From: an uncultured Kineosporia sp.
GTDB taxonomy: Bacteria > Actinomycetota > Actinomycetes > Actinomycetales > Kineosporiaceae
Assembly (NCBI GenBank): GCA_937859855.1
Contig: CALMAR010000496.1
Location: 1 to 19,939 of the forward strand
Reading direction: 5' to 3'
DNA length: 19,939 nt
The notes beneath the pieces were generated by a model, which was given only the letters and a program-made list of their open reading frames with translations, had not been told where the DNA came from and searched no databases. The position numbers and the translations under genes are program-made. Positions 7,332 to 15,603 of the stretch are shown here, piece after piece; position 1 is the stretch's first letter; every line of letters begins with the position of its first letter.

Positions 7332-7782
7332 GGGCCGCCCCTCCCGCATTGCCCTCGGCCAGCAGCGCCAGACGGCGCAGTGCCTCACGGTTGCGCGCCG
7401 AGATCAGCACCTGCCGCAGCGGCGCCGGTACCAGCCGCCCCGGTCCGGCGACCGCGTCCTCGGTGATGGTGATCAGCGAGCCCTGGTCCCAGGCGTCGAT
7501 CCGCAGCTCCACCTGGGCGGCGCCCAGCGGCCAGCCCTGCGCCCGGATCACGAGCCTCTGCGGCGGCTGGCTGACCAGCACCTCGGACAGGTCATTGATC
7601 ACGAGGGGCCAGAGCCCGAAAGAGTGATGCACCCGGGCTCCCACAGCGGGCCAGGCCGCGTCCACTGAGCGAACCCGCGCCGCACCCACCACCCAGGAGG
7701 CATAGAGCCAGCCATCGGCCAGGACAGCGAAAACCTCCGCCGGAGTAGCCGGGGTCGTGCACCTGACTTCGTGGGCGGCCAT
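7321..7782 (-). CDS. SRPBCC (START/Bet v1-like) family protein
   Basis: 153 aa, the usual size of a single SRPBCC (polyketide-cyclase/dehydrase-like) domain, which forms a hydrophobic ligand cavity. The N-terminus (TTPATPAEVFAVLADGWLYASWV) and the segment LVIRAQGWPLGAAQVELRI fit the helix-grip pattern; no catalytic residues can be assigned. The ATG at 7782 overlaps the hemerythrin stop by one base (TGATG), so it is probably translated by coupling, and no good SD is visible. The gene overlaps the downstream SDR by 11 bp. It may bind or carry the lipophilic substrate handled by the neighbouring dehydrogenases; that is inference from context only. Confidence 0.82.
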   Translation of the reverse strand: MAAHEVRCTTPATPAEVFAVLADGWLYASWVVGAARVRSVDAAWPAVGARVHHSFGLWPLVINDLSEVLVSQPPQRLVIRAQGWPLGAAQVELRIDAWDQGSLITITEDAVAGPGRLVPAPLRQVLISARNREALRRLALLAEGNAGGAARDR

Positions 7783-8282
7783 CAGGAGACGACGGCGTCG
7801 ATGGTCTTCTTGAGCGCGCTGGGCTGGGCCGGCGACGTGGGCGCCTTCTCCCTGAGCCGCAGCAGTTCCTCACCGATCTCGCTCAGCTGCTTGCGGCCCA
7901 GCGCCTCCCGGACCTGCGGGAACCAGTCCTGCTCCTCCTCATCGATGTGATGGGTGACGTTCTCGATCAGCACCGTCGTCTTGGCGTCGAACCGCTCGTC
8001 CTCCGGCTGCATGGCCGCCAGCTCGGTCACCAGGACGTCCGCGACGTGGTGCTCCTCGTAGGACTCCAGAATGTCGTCCTCGAGATCGGGAACCAGTTCG
8101 CGCACCCGGGGGTACATGCACTCGTTCTCGATGTAGGTGTGCGCAGTGAGCTCAGCGATGATCTTGGTGACGAGGTCGCCCTTGCGCTTGGTGGCATCCT
8201 CTCCGGCCGCTTCGAACTGCTTGAAGAGTTGTTTGATTCGCTTGTGATCGTCCTTCAGAATCACAATTGCGTCGGTCGACAT
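7782..8282 (-). CDS. Hemerythrin HHE-domain protein
   Basis: 166 aa, mostly helical, predicted cytosolic non-heme di-iron protein. The metal-ligand pattern is present: H13 (DDHKRIK), H48 and E52 (AHTYIENECMYP), H78/H79 (YEEHHV), and H111/H112 with E115-E117 (HHIDEEEQDWFP). HHE proteins bind O2 or respond to NO and peroxide, and some act in stress signalling. ATG 8282 has GGGAG upstream. It is first in an operon with the SRPBCC, SDR and ADH genes. A stress-sigma-like GTCT-N14-GGGTTG lies at 8317-8340. The C-terminal 25 residues are a Pro/Ser linker and a short charged tail. Exact role uncertain. Confidence 0.92.
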   Translation of the reverse strand: MSTDAIVILKDDHKRIKQLFKQFEAAGEDATKRKGDLVTKIIAELTAHTYIENECMYPRVRELVPDLEDDILESYEEHHVADVLVTELAAMQPEDERFDAKTTVLIENVTHHIDEEEQDWFPQVREALGRKQLSEIGEELLRLREKAPTSPAQPSALKKTIDAVVS

Positions 8283-8316
8283 CCCAGCTCCCTCGTCAGC
8301 GCCCCCGCTCTGAAGG

Positions 8317-8340
8317 CAACCCGGTAAGCATCGGTGAGAC
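8317..8340 (-). promoter_or_regulatory. Possible SigB-type promoter upstream of the hemerythrin operon
   Basis: On the minus strand GTCT (8340-8337) is followed by 14 bp and GGGTTG (8322-8317). This resembles the actinobacterial general-stress sigma consensus GTTT-N14-16-GGGTAT with three mismatches. It lies 34 nt before the hemerythrin ATG. Weak pattern match. Confidence 0.25.
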
Positions 8341-8376
8341 AGCCAACGACTGCATCTCTAAGTGCGCATCCGATCC

Positions 8377-9606
8377 TCAGATCGAGTCGGTGCGATGGCG
8401 GGCGGCGTAGGCGTCCAGCTGCTCGTGAGTCGCCCCGACCTCCTGGTCCTCATCCAGTGCGCGCAGCAGCAGCTCGGTCTGGGCCAGCGGGGTCAGGCCG
8501 CCGACATTGGGGTCGAGATCGAGGTTGGCCGGGAACGGGTAACCTTCGGCGGCGCAGGTGATGGCATTGGCCAGCATGGCGCGGCTGACCCCGGCCGCGC
8601 GGCGCGCCCGCAACTGCGGATAGATCGCTTTGGCCATCTTGGTCCGGTCCACCGCCTCCATCGCCCGCCCGAACGCGGAAGAGACCTGCAGCAGGTTGGC
8701 CATCCGCTGCACGTCCCGGGAAACGTTGGAGCCGGCCCCGTGGAACACGGCCGGGTTGAAGAAGGCGGCGTCTCCCTTGGCCAGTGGCAGCTGGATGTAG
8801 CGCTGCTGGAACAGGTCCTGGAAGCCGGGCAATCGCCAGGCCAGATAGCCCGGCCCATACTGATGCGAGTACGGCAGATACATGGTCGGGCCGCTTTCGA
8901 CCGGCATGCCGGAATGGGCGACGGCACCCTGCAGGGTGAGCACCGGGGAGAGCAGGTGCACGTGGGCGGGATAGGCCGCGGCGACCGGGTTGGACAGGAA
9001 GCCCAGGTGGTAGTCACGATGCGGGTCCTGGGCCCGGCCGCCAGGGCGAACTACGTTGACCTGTGAGGTCATCTGGTACGACGGCCCGAGCCATGCGGTC
9101 GCGGTCAGGGCCAGGATCTCGTTGCCGTAGTAATCCACGAACGCGCCGGGGTCGCGGACCGCTAGCTTCTCCAGGGCGTTCCATACCCGGTCGTTCGCCC
9201 CCGCGGCGGCGAAGTGGTCGCTCAGGTGCCCTCCGGCCCGGCGCTCGTCGTCAACGATGGCGTCGAAGACGCGGGTCACCCGGTCGACGACATCCAGGTC
9301 CTGAAAGGCGCGTTCGAACACGATCACGCCCGGGCCGCCGGTGAGTGCCGCGACCAGTTCCGTCTCGACCTCCGCACGGGCGCCGGGATCGGCCACGGCT
9401 CGCAGCAGGGCCGGTGAGTCGTAGATCAGAACACCTTCGGTGACCGCCGCCGCGTGCGGATACTCCGCGAGGTCGGTGACCTGATCGATCAGGCGCTCCA
9501 GGTCCTCCGGCCGGCAGTCGGTTTCCCGATAACGAGCACTTCGGGTTGTCCGCTGGCTGCGGGTGATGCCGGTGGGAGCGGGAGTTCCGGTGGCTGAGGT
9601 GTTCAT
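8377..9606 (-). CDS. Phytanoyl-CoA dioxygenase (PhyH) family Fe(II)/2-oxoglutarate oxygenase
   Basis: Predicted non-heme iron, 2-oxoglutarate-dependent hydroxylase of 409 aa. The facial triad is H196-x-D198 (DPHRDYH) and H289 (VFHGAGSN), with R297 or R301 as candidate 2-oxoglutarate-binding arginine. Around it are the double-stranded beta-helix segments MTSQVNVVRPGG, GPTMYLPYSHQYGPGY and KGDAAFFNP. The roughly 100-residue N-terminal region before the core is family-specific and its role is unknown. ATG 9606 has AGGA 7 nt upstream. It is a single-gene unit, divergent from the NiCoT gene. Relatives act on fatty acyl-CoAs, ectoine or secondary metabolites; nothing here identifies the substrate. 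A 7-bp inverted repeat overlaps its leader. Confidence 0.88.
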   Translation of the reverse strand: MNTSATGTPAPTGITRSQRTTRSARYRETDCRPEDLERLIDQVTDLAEYPHAAAVTEGVLIYDSPALLRAVADPGARAEVETELVAALTGGPGVIVFERAFQDLDVVDRVTRVFDAIVDDERRAGGHLSDHFAAAGANDRVWNALEKLAVRDPGAFVDYYGNEILALTATAWLGPSYQMTSQVNVVRPGGRAQDPHRDYHLGFLSNPVAAAYPAHVHLLSPVLTLQGAVAHSGMPVESGPTMYLPYSHQYGPGYLAWRLPGFQDLFQQRYIQLPLAKGDAAFFNPAVFHGAGSNVSRDVQRMANLLQVSSAFGRAMEAVDRTKMAKAIYPQLRARRAAGVSRAMLANAITCAAEGYPFPANLDLDPNVGGLTPLAQTELLLRALDEDQEVGATHEQLDAYAARHRTDSI

Positions 9607-9615
9607 GGCGGTGTC

Positions 9616-9638
9616 CTGATCGACGGTCCCGCGATCAG
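9616..9638. promoter_or_regulatory. Inverted repeat in the phyH leader, touching the ribosome binding site
   Basis: CTGATCG and CGATCAG (7-bp perfect arms, 9-nt spacer) lie 10-32 bp upstream of the PhyH start codon. On the minus strand the right arm shares two bases with the AGGA SD. It could be a repressor operator or an RNA hairpin affecting translation. Confidence 0.45.
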
Positions 9639-9736
9639 CGGGCGACGTGGCTGGAAGAAGGATGCAAGAACGACGCTAGCCGAGGCTGGGCGCTGCGCCG
9701 CTTGGCCGGACCAGGCTCTGGCGACGGCAGGCGAAG

Positions 9737-9778
9737 CCAGCATCACTGCGACCAGCATTACTGCGAGACGATTGCAAT
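9737..9778. repeat. Tandem 15-mer plus ATTGCAAT palindrome between phyH and the NiCoT gene
   Basis: CCAGCATCACTGCGA (9737-9751) is followed immediately by CCAGCATTACTGCGA (9752-9766), one mismatch in 15. After 4 bp comes the perfect palindrome ATTGCAAT (9771-9778). This is the AT-richest part of the 238-bp divergent intergenic region, so it probably holds one or both promoters and a regulator site. No known metal-regulator box is recognised with confidence. Confidence 0.6.
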
Positions 9779-9844
9779 AACGACGTGCTGCGGCTTACCT
9801 TCCTGGTGGCTGGGTCTGTTGGCGTATCCCTCAGGAGGGCAACC

Positions 9845-11035
9845 GTGAGTGTCGAGCCGAATCCGCGGGCGGCTCCGGACCGGGGCTGGCAACTGTTCCG
9901 GTCCAGTCTGAACCGGGCCGACTGGCTCAGCTTGACCAGCATGGCCGCCTTCATCATCGCCCTGCACGCGGCCGGCTTCTTCGTGCTGTTCGGACTGGTG
10001 GCGCCCCACCATTATCCTCTGGGCGGCGATCACCCGGTCTTCAACATCGGCGTCGGTATACTGGCCTACACGTTCGGGCTACGACATGCCTTCGACGCCG
10101 ACCACATCGCCGCGGTCGACAACACCACCCGAAAACTGCTGGCGGACAACGCCGCGGCCACCGAGGCCGCTGATGAAGGACATCCCCTCCCGAACACCCG
10201 GCGGCCGCTGTCGGTCGGATTCTGGTTCTCCCTGGGCCATTCGACCATCGTCTTCGCGCTGGCGTTCCTGCTCTCAGCGGGAGTCAAAGCGCTGGCCGGC
10301 CCGGTCGAGAGACCGGACTCGAAGCTGCACTCCATCACCGGCATCATCGGCGTGTCAGTGTCGGGAATTTTCCTGTGGATACTTGGAATCCTCAATCTGG
10401 CGGTGCTGCTGGGCATCATCAAGGTGTTCCGCGAGATGCGCCATGGGCGTTACGACGAGCAGTCTCTGGAGGAGCAGCTCAACCGGCGGGGTTTCATGAA
10501 CCGCTTCCTGGGCAGTCTGACCAAGTCGGTCCGCCAGCCGTGGCACATCTACCCGATCGGAGTTCTGTTCGGACTCGGATTCGACACTGCGACCGAGGTC
10601 GGCCTGCTCGTGCTGGCCGGCGGGGCCGCCGCCTTCAATCTGCCGTTCTACTCGATCCTGGTGCTGCCAGTTCTGTTCGCCGCCGGAATGTGCCTGATGG
10701 ACACCATCGATGGCGTGTTCATGAACGCGGCCTACGGCTGGGCCTTCGCCAAGCCGGTGCGAAAGGTGTTCTACAACATCACCATCACCTCAATCTCCGT
10801 GGCGGTGGCGCTGATCATCGGAACCATCGAGCTGATCAGCGTGCTGGCCGATCAGGCCCACATCACCTCTGGTCCGCTGACCGCCATCGCCAACGTCAAC
10901 CTCGACTACGCCGGTTACGGCATCGTGGCCCTGTTCGTGCTGGCCTGGCTGATCGCCATCGCGGTCTGGCACTTCGGACGGATCGACGAACGCTGGTCGG
11001 CCCATCTCAGCCCGGCACCGGCCCCCCGCTCATGA
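9845..11035 (+). CDS. NiCoT-family nickel/cobalt permease
   Basis: Predicted inner-membrane, high-affinity Ni2+/Co2+ uptake permease of 396 aa with about eight membrane helices. The hallmark RHAFDADHI is at residues 80-88. Further NiCoT motifs are SLGHSTIVF, GLGFDTATEVGLL and LFAAGMCLMDTIDG, which contribute the metal path. The GTG at 9845 is chosen because AGGAGG sits 6 nt upstream and the first helix starts after about 35 cytosolic residues. A longer frame back to 9785 would run through the SD. No urease, hydrogenase or cobalamin gene is nearby to show which metal is needed, and I see no cobalamin riboswitch in the leader. It ends 2 bp before a large hairpin. Confidence 0.93.
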   Translation: MSVEPNPRAAPDRGWQLFRSSLNRADWLSLTSMAAFIIALHAAGFFVLFGLVAPHHYPLGGDHPVFNIGVGILAYTFGLRHAFDADHIAAVDNTTRKLLADNAAATEAADEGHPLPNTRRPLSVGFWFSLGHSTIVFALAFLLSAGVKALAGPVERPDSKLHSITGIIGVSVSGIFLWILGILNLAVLLGIIKVFREMRHGRYDEQSLEEQLNRRGFMNRFLGSLTKSVRQPWHIYPIGVLFGLGFDTATEVGLLVLAGGAAAFNLPFYSILVLPVLFAAGMCLMDTIDGVFMNAAYGWAFAKPVRKVFYNITITSISVAVALIIGTIELISVLADQAHITSGPLTAIANVNLDYAGYGIVALFVLAWLIAIAVWHFGRIDERWSAHLSPAPAPRS

Positions 11036-11037
11036 TC

Positions 11038-11092
11038 GCGGCCTCAGCCCGCCAAAGTGAGGCGGCGAGCGCACTTCCGCGGGCTGAGCCGC
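11038..11092. terminator. Nested hairpin between convergent NiCoT and glpD genes (probable bidirectional terminator)
   Basis: GCGGCCTCAGCCCGC (11038-11052) pairs with GCGGGCTGAGCCGC (11079-11092), with one bulged base. Inside the loop AAGTG (11055-11059) pairs with CACTT (11072-11076). The stem begins 2 bp after the NiCoT stop and 28 bp beyond the glpD stop. There is no U-tract on either side, as is common in actinobacteria. Confidence 0.75.
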
Positions 11093-11120
11093 TGATCTTC
11101 GAAGAGAGGAGACGCTGCTC

Positions 11121-12827
11121 TCAGCCGGTGGCCCCGACGCGGACGTCGGGTGCACCGAGCCGGGCGGCGTCCGCGGTCTGATCGTCGGGCATCTCCTGCG
11201 ACTCCCGCTCCGCCTTCACCCGCAGCCGGTAGTGGGCGATCTCGTTCACCGCATGTTCCTTCGACCAGCCAAGGACGGACGAGATCAGGTCTGCCGATTC
11301 TTCCGCGGCCGCTTCGCCGCGGTCGGGCACCTCGATCGAGATCCGGGTTCGCCGGGTCAGGATGTCGTCCAGGTGCAGCGCTCCCTCATGGCTTGCTGCA
11401 TAGACGATTTCGGCTTTGAGGTACTCGGGAGCACTGTCCATCGGCTGGCCCAGCTCCGGCTGCTGCGCGATCAGGTCCAGCAGTTCGGTGATCAGGCTGC
11501 CGTAGCGGCCGAGCAGATGCTCGATCACGTGCACGCCCAGCCCAGTGCGATCGGCGATCAGCGGCCGGCTGTTCCACATGCCCAGGTATTCCTCGGCGCC
11601 GGTCAGCGGAACCCTGTCCGTGATTGACGGCGGGACCAGCCGCTCCAGCCCATGCACCGCGTAGTCCACGGCGTCCTTGGCCATCACCCGGTAGGTGGTG
11701 TACTTGCCGCCCGCGATCACGGTCAGCCCGCGGACCGGCGAAGAGACGGCGTGTTCACGCGAAAGCGTGCTGGTGGAGTCGGATTCGCCGGCCAGCAGTG
11801 GGCGCAGGCCGGCGTAGACGCCGACGACGTCCTGGCGGGTGAGCGGATCGGCCAGCAACCGGTTGGCCTGATCCAGCAGATAGTCGATGTCCTTCTCACT
11901 GGCGGCTGGATGCGCCCGGTCCAGTGACCAGTCGGTGTCGGTGGTGCCGATCACCCAGTGGCTGCCGCGCGGGACGATGAACAGGATGCTCTTCTCAGTG
12001 CGATGGATGATGCCGGTGGCGCTGTTGATCCGGTTGCGCGGAACCACGAGGTGCACGCCCTTGGACGCCCGGACCTGGAACTCCCCGCGCCCGCCGACCA
12101 TCTGCTGGATCTCATCGGTCCAGACCCCGGCGGCGTTGATCACCTGCTGAGCCCGGATACTGAACTCGTTGCCTGTCTCCAGGTCCTTGGCGACGACCCC
12201 GGCGACCCGGTCCTCCTCCCGGATGAAGCTGATCACCCGGGTGCTGCTGGCGACCAGGGCACCGTATTCGGCGGCGGTCCGGGCGATCATCATGGTGTGC
12301 CGGGCATCGTCCACCTGGCCCTCGTAGAACGAGATGGCACCTTTGATCTCGCTGCGCTTGCCGGATGGGAACGACGCCAGCGCCTTCCGCTTGCTCAGGT
12401 AGTGCATGTGATGAGGGACGCCCCGCCCGGCGCCCATCACGTCGTAGACGCCGATGCCGAGGCTGACGTAGCCCTTGTCGAACAGGTTGCGCAGCGGATA
12501 GATGAACTCCACTGGCCGGGCCAGATGCGGACACAGCTTCTGCAACACCAGTTTTCGTTCCCGCAGCGCCTCGAAGACCAGGTGGAACTGGAACTGCTCC
12601 AGGTAGCGCAGGCCGCCGTGGAACAGCTTGGTCGAGCGGCTCGACGTTCCGGCCGCGTAGTCGCGCATCTCGACCAGCCCGACCCTGAGCCCTCGAGTGA
12701 CGGCGTCGAGCGCGGCGCCGGTGCCGACCACGCCACCCCCGATCACCAGCACATCGAGTTCGGTACCGGCCAGCCGGGCCAGAGCTTCGGCCCGGTTAGC
12801 CGGGCTCAGCGCGAAAGCAGTGCTCAC
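11121..12827 (-). CDS. glpD: FAD-dependent glycerol-3-phosphate dehydrogenase
   Basis: Oxidises sn-glycerol-3-phosphate to dihydroxyacetone phosphate and passes electrons to the quinone pool at the inner face of the membrane. 568 aa, the normal length. The N-terminal dinucleotide site is [17 protein letters not shown]. It is followed by the GlpD-typical [19 protein letters not shown], the mid-protein [12 protein letters not shown], and [14 protein letters not shown], then the C-terminal helical domain. The GTG start at 12827 overlaps the glpK stop as GTGA, so translation is coupled. Last gene of glpFKD. Identification is secure. Confidence 0.97.
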   Translation of the reverse strand: MSTAFALSPANRAEALARLAGTELDVLVIGGGVVGTGAALDAVTRGLRVGLVEMRDYAAGTSSRSTKLFHGGLRYLEQFQFHLVFEALRERKLVLQKLCPHLARPVEFIYPLRNLFDKGYVSLGIGVYDVMGAGRGVPHHMHYLSKRKALASFPSGKRSEIKGAISFYEGQVDDARHTMMIARTAAEYGALVASSTRVISFIREEDRVAGVVAKDLETGNEFSIRAQQVINAAGVWTDEIQQMVGGRGEFQVRASKGVHLVVPRNRINSATGIIHRTEKSILFIVPRGSHWVIGTTDTDWSLDRAHPAASEKDIDYLLDQANRLLADPLTRQDVVGVYAGLRPLLAGESDSTSTLSREHAVSSPVRGLTVIAGGKYTTYRVMAKDAVDYAVHGLERLVPPSITDRVPLTGAEEYLGMWNSRPLIADRTGLGVHVIEHLLGRYGSLITELLDLIAQQPELGQPMDSAPEYLKAEIVYAASHEGALHLDDILTRRTRISIEVPDRGEAAAEESADLISSVLGWSKEHAVNEIAHYRLRVKAERESQEMPDDQTADAARLGAPDVRVGATG

Positions 12828-14338
12828 TGCGATTCAACCCAGTCCAGGGTGCGTTCCACGGCCTTCTTCCAGCCCTTGAGGCCGTCCTCGCGCTGCTCGT
12901 CCGACCAGTCCGGCGTCCACTGCTTGTCTTCGCTCCAGTTGTCCTTCAGCTCGCCGGTGTCCTTCCAGAATCCGACGGCCAGGCCTGCGGCGTAGGCCGA
13001 GCCCAGGGCGGTGGTCTCGGCCACCTTGGGCCGGCTCACCGGAACGCCGAGGATGTCGGCCTGCATCTGCATGCACAGGTCGTTGGCGGTGACGCCACCG
13101 TCCACCCGCAGCACGTCGATGTGGACGCCAGAGTCGGCCTCCATCGCCTGGGAGACGTCGGCGCTCTGGTAGCAGATCGCTTCCAGTGTGGCCCGGGCGA
13201 TGTGTGCCTTGGTATTGAACCGGGACAGCCCGGCGATCACGCCGCGGGCGTCGCTGCGCCAGTACGGGGCGAACAGGCCGGAGAACGCGGGCACGAAGTA
13301 CACCCCGCCGTTGTCGTCGACCTTGGCCGCCAGCGCCTCGATGTCGGGTGCGGCCTCGATGATTCCCAGCTGATCCCGCAGCCACTGCACCGCCGATCCG
13401 GTCACCGCGATCGAGCCTTCGAGCGCGTAGACCGGGTCGTCGTCACCGAACTGGTAGCAGATCGTGGTGATCAGCCCGTTCTCGCTGCGGACCAGTTCAG
13501 GACCGGTGTTCAGCAGAAGGAAATTGCCCGTGCCGTAAGTGTTCTTGGCCGTTCCGGGTTCGAAGCAGACCTGCCCGACGGTGGCGGCCTGCTGATCCCC
13601 GAGAATGCCGGTGAGCGGAACCCCGGCCACCTCCTGCGGGTCGGTCACCTCGCCGTAGCCGTCGGCGTAGGACGACGGTTTGATCTCCGGCAGCATCTGC
13701 TGCGGGATGCCGAAGATGTCCATCAGATCGCTGTCCCAGCTGAGGGTTTCGAGATTCATCATCTGGGTTCGGCTGGCGTTGGTGACATCGGTGATGTGCG
13801 TCCCGCACTTCGGTCCGCCGGTCAGGTTCCACACCACCCAGCTGTCGATGGTGCCGAATATCGCGTCACCGGCCTCGCCGTCCTGGCGGACGCCGTCCAC
13901 GTTGTCCAGGATCCACTTCATCTTGCTGCCAGCGAAGTACGGGGACGGCGGCAGGCCCGCCCTGTCCTTGATCAGATCGGTCTTGCCGTCCTTCTCCAGC
14001 GCATTGATGATCTTGTCAGTCCGGGTGTCCTGCCAGACGATCGCATTGCAGTAGGGCCGGCCCGTCTTGCGGTTCCAGACCACCGTGGTCTCACGCTGAT
14101 TCGTGATTCCCAGTGCGGCCAGATCGGAGGCGGCGAGCTTCTGCTCGCTCATCACGTTCTGGATGACCTGGCGGGTGTGCTCCCAGATCTCCACCGGGTC
14201 GTGCTCGACCCAGCCCGCCTTGGGCAGTACCTGCTCGTGCTCGATCTGGTTCTTGGCCACTTCTTCGCCCTTGTGATTGAAGAGCATGAAGCGGGTGCTG
14301 GTGGTGCCCTGGTCGATCGCACCGACAAGTTCGGCCAT
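12824..14338 (-). CDS. glpK: Glycerol kinase
   Basis: Phosphorylates glycerol to sn-glycerol-3-phosphate with ATP in the cytoplasm, trapping glycerol brought in by GlpF. 504 aa, standard length. FGGY-family signatures are clear: the N-terminal phosphate loop [41 protein letters not shown] [27 protein letters not shown] and [15 protein letters not shown] 14338 has AAGGAG 6 nt upstream. It lies 57 bp after glpF and overlaps glpD by 4 bp. A small hairpin (ACCCG/CGGGT, 14374-14389) between glpF and glpK could tune the relative expression of the two genes. Identification is secure. Confidence 0.97.
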   Translation of the reverse strand: MAELVGAIDQGTTSTRFMLFNHKGEEVAKNQIEHEQVLPKAGWVEHDPVEIWEHTRQVIQNVMSEQKLAASDLAALGITNQRETTVVWNRKTGRPYCNAIVWQDTRTDKIINALEKDGKTDLIKDRAGLPPSPYFAGSKMKWILDNVDGVRQDGEAGDAIFGTIDSWVVWNLTGGPKCGTHITDVTNASRTQMMNLETLSWDSDLMDIFGIPQQMLPEIKPSSYADGYGEVTDPQEVAGVPLTGILGDQQAATVGQVCFEPGTAKNTYGTGNFLLLNTGPELVRSENGLITTICYQFGDDDPVYALEGSIAVTGSAVQWLRDQLGIIEAAPDIEALAAKVDDNGGVYFVPAFSGLFAPYWRSDARGVIAGLSRFNTKAHIARATLEAICYQSADVSQAMEADSGVHIDVLRVDGGVTANDLCMQMQADILGVPVSRPKVAETTALGSAYAAGLAVGFWKDTGELKDNWSEDKQWTPDWSDEQREDGLKGWKKAVERTLDWVESQ

Positions 14339-14395
14339 CTCAATCTCCTTGTCTGATGAAGAGTGGGCCGCAAACCCGCGTGGCCGGGTGAAGCC

Positions 14396-15352
14396 CTAAT
14401 GCGTACCTGAGGCTGGCGGAGTGGCCGGCTCGTCCAGGACCGGCGGCAGATACCGCTGGACCGCGAAGGTGTAGATCCAGCCACCGATGGCCGCGCCCAC
14501 CAGCGGCCCGATGATCGGCACCCAGAAGAAGAGCTGGCCGTTCTGATCTCGGAAGGCGCTGCGATAGCCGGTGACGAAGGAGGCCAGGCGCGGCCCGAAG
14601 TCGCGGGCGGGATTGATCGCGTACCCAGCGTTGGCTCCCCAGGCCATGCCGATGGCCACGATCAGCAGCCCGATGATGAACGGCACCAGGTGGGCCAGGG
14701 GCGGGTTGTTGCGGACGTCGGTGATGGCGAAGATCAGGAACACCAGGATGGCCGTGCCGATGATCTGGTCGCGCAGCGCACCCCACTCGTTGACCGGCAG
14801 GGTGCCGTTGCCCGGCAGAGTCGAGAAGATGCCCTGGGTCTTGACCGTGTGACCGGGGTCGACCTTGGCGATGCTCTCGGTGTAGTTCCAGCGCACGATC
14901 AGAGCCGCTACGAACGCCCCCGCCGTCTGGGCCAGCGAGTATGGAATCACCTTGCGCCACTCGAACCCCTGAAAGATCGCCAGGGCCAACGTCACGGCCG
15001 GGTTCAGGTGGGCGCCGCTGATCCGCCCGGCAACGTAGATGCCCAGCATCACGCCCAGTCCCCAGGACCAGGCGATGCTGTCGTGATTGCCGATGGAGCC
15101 GGCGCTGACCTGAGCCACCACGCCGACTCCGAACAGGATCAGGATGCAGGTGCCGAAGAACTCGGCGACCACCTGGGCGGCCAGCGTGGTCGAGGTCTCG
15201 GTGGTCATCGGCGGCTCTGGACTGGCGATCGGTTCCGGGCCGTTCGCTTCCTCCGAGTGTTCCTGGGCCGCGGCCGCGGTGGCTCCATTCGATCCGCTCG
15301 ATCGGTTCGGCCCGCTCGATCCGCTGGTGGCCTGGCTGGGCTCGGTCGTCAT
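14396..15352 (-). CDS. glpF: MIP-family aquaglyceroporin (glycerol facilitator)
   Basis: Six-helix membrane channel for passive glycerol entry. Both pore motifs are present: NPA at 117-119 (GAHLNPAV) and NPARD at 247-251. The Asp after NPAR is the aquaglyceroporin signature. With the ATG at 15352 (GAGGGTGG upstream) the protein has 318 aa, including about 48 Ser/Gly/Ala/Glu-rich residues before the first helix. ATG 15208 would remove this extension but has a weak SD. The frame stays open to 15415 without a better start. First gene of glpF-glpK-glpD. Family and role are secure; the true N-terminus is not. Confidence 0.94.
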   Translation of the reverse strand: MTTEPSQATSGSSGPNRSSGSNGATAAAAQEHSEEANGPEPIASPEPPMTTETSTTLAAQVVAEFFGTCILILFGVGVVAQVSAGSIGNHDSIAWSWGLGVMLGIYVAGRISGAHLNPAVTLALAIFQGFEWRKVIPYSLAQTAGAFVAALIVRWNYTESIAKVDPGHTVKTQGIFSTLPGNGTLPVNEWGALRDQIIGTAILVFLIFAITDVRNNPPLAHLVPFIIGLLIVAIGMAWGANAGYAINPARDFGPRLASFVTGYRSAFRDQNGQLFFWVPIIGPLVGAAIGGWIYTFAVQRYLPPVLDEPATPPASGTH

Positions 15353-15434
15353 TGATCCACCCTCTTCCCTAGCTGCTCCGCTGGCAGAGGTGCCGCCACA
15401 CCAAGAATCCATCACTGGATTTCCAGCCTGACCT

Positions 15435-15518
15435 TCAGTAGCCCGATGGCTCGGGCAACTGCCAGCCGGCCAAGTCGTGAATGCTGGCCGGGCTGGTCTT
15501 CCGAATCAGGGCCGACAT
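15435..15518 (-). CDS. Possible 27-aa leader peptide upstream of glpF (uncertain)
   Basis: A short frame MSALIRKTSPASIHDLAGWQ... ends TGA 82 nt before the glpF ATG. A strong AGGAGG lies at 15541-15536, 17 nt from this ATG but 8 nt from an in-frame CTG (15527-15525). The frame lies within a structured leader. It could be a regulatory leader peptide or chance. I recognise no homologue. Confidence 0.2.
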   Translation of the reverse strand: MSALIRKTSPASIHDLAGWQLPEPSGY

Positions 15519-15532
15519 CGATGTCAGTTGCC
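15454..15532 (-). other. Structured region between tetR and glpF (hairpin plus enclosing stem)
   Basis: CCAGCCGGCCA (15462-15472) and TGGCCGGGCTGG (15485-15496) form an 11-bp hairpin with one bulge. GGCAACTG (15454-15461) and CAGTTGCC (15525-15532) are perfect 8-bp outer arms. A perfect 12-bp palindrome GACATCGATGTC is at 15514-15525. The inner hairpin could terminate tetR transcription; the whole could be a glp leader or the palindrome an operator. Confidence 0.55.
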
Positions 15533-15603
15533 GTTCCTCCTGGCAGGCTAACCGGGCCCAGCCTTCACGTCACTCCTAACCGGGTGAGCCAGTGGTGATT
15601 CCT

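Noticed and set aside
9607..9844. Cobalamin or nickel riboswitch before the NiCoT gene
   Set aside because: No B12-box-like or other riboswitch core was recognised, and the leader is short.
11958..12995. Plus-strand open frame (345 codons) opposite glpD and the end of glpK
   Set aside because: Shadow frame with no domain or SD support.
13121..14356. Long plus-strand open frame (411 codons) opposite glpK
   Set aside because: Same reason: a shadow of an unmistakable glycerol kinase.
15548..15584. CTAACCGGG direct repeat (15548 and 15576), resembling the arm of TetR operator B
   Set aside because: The same word also occurs inside glpD coding sequence (12791-12799, minus strand), so it is compositionally likely; no palindromic partner.
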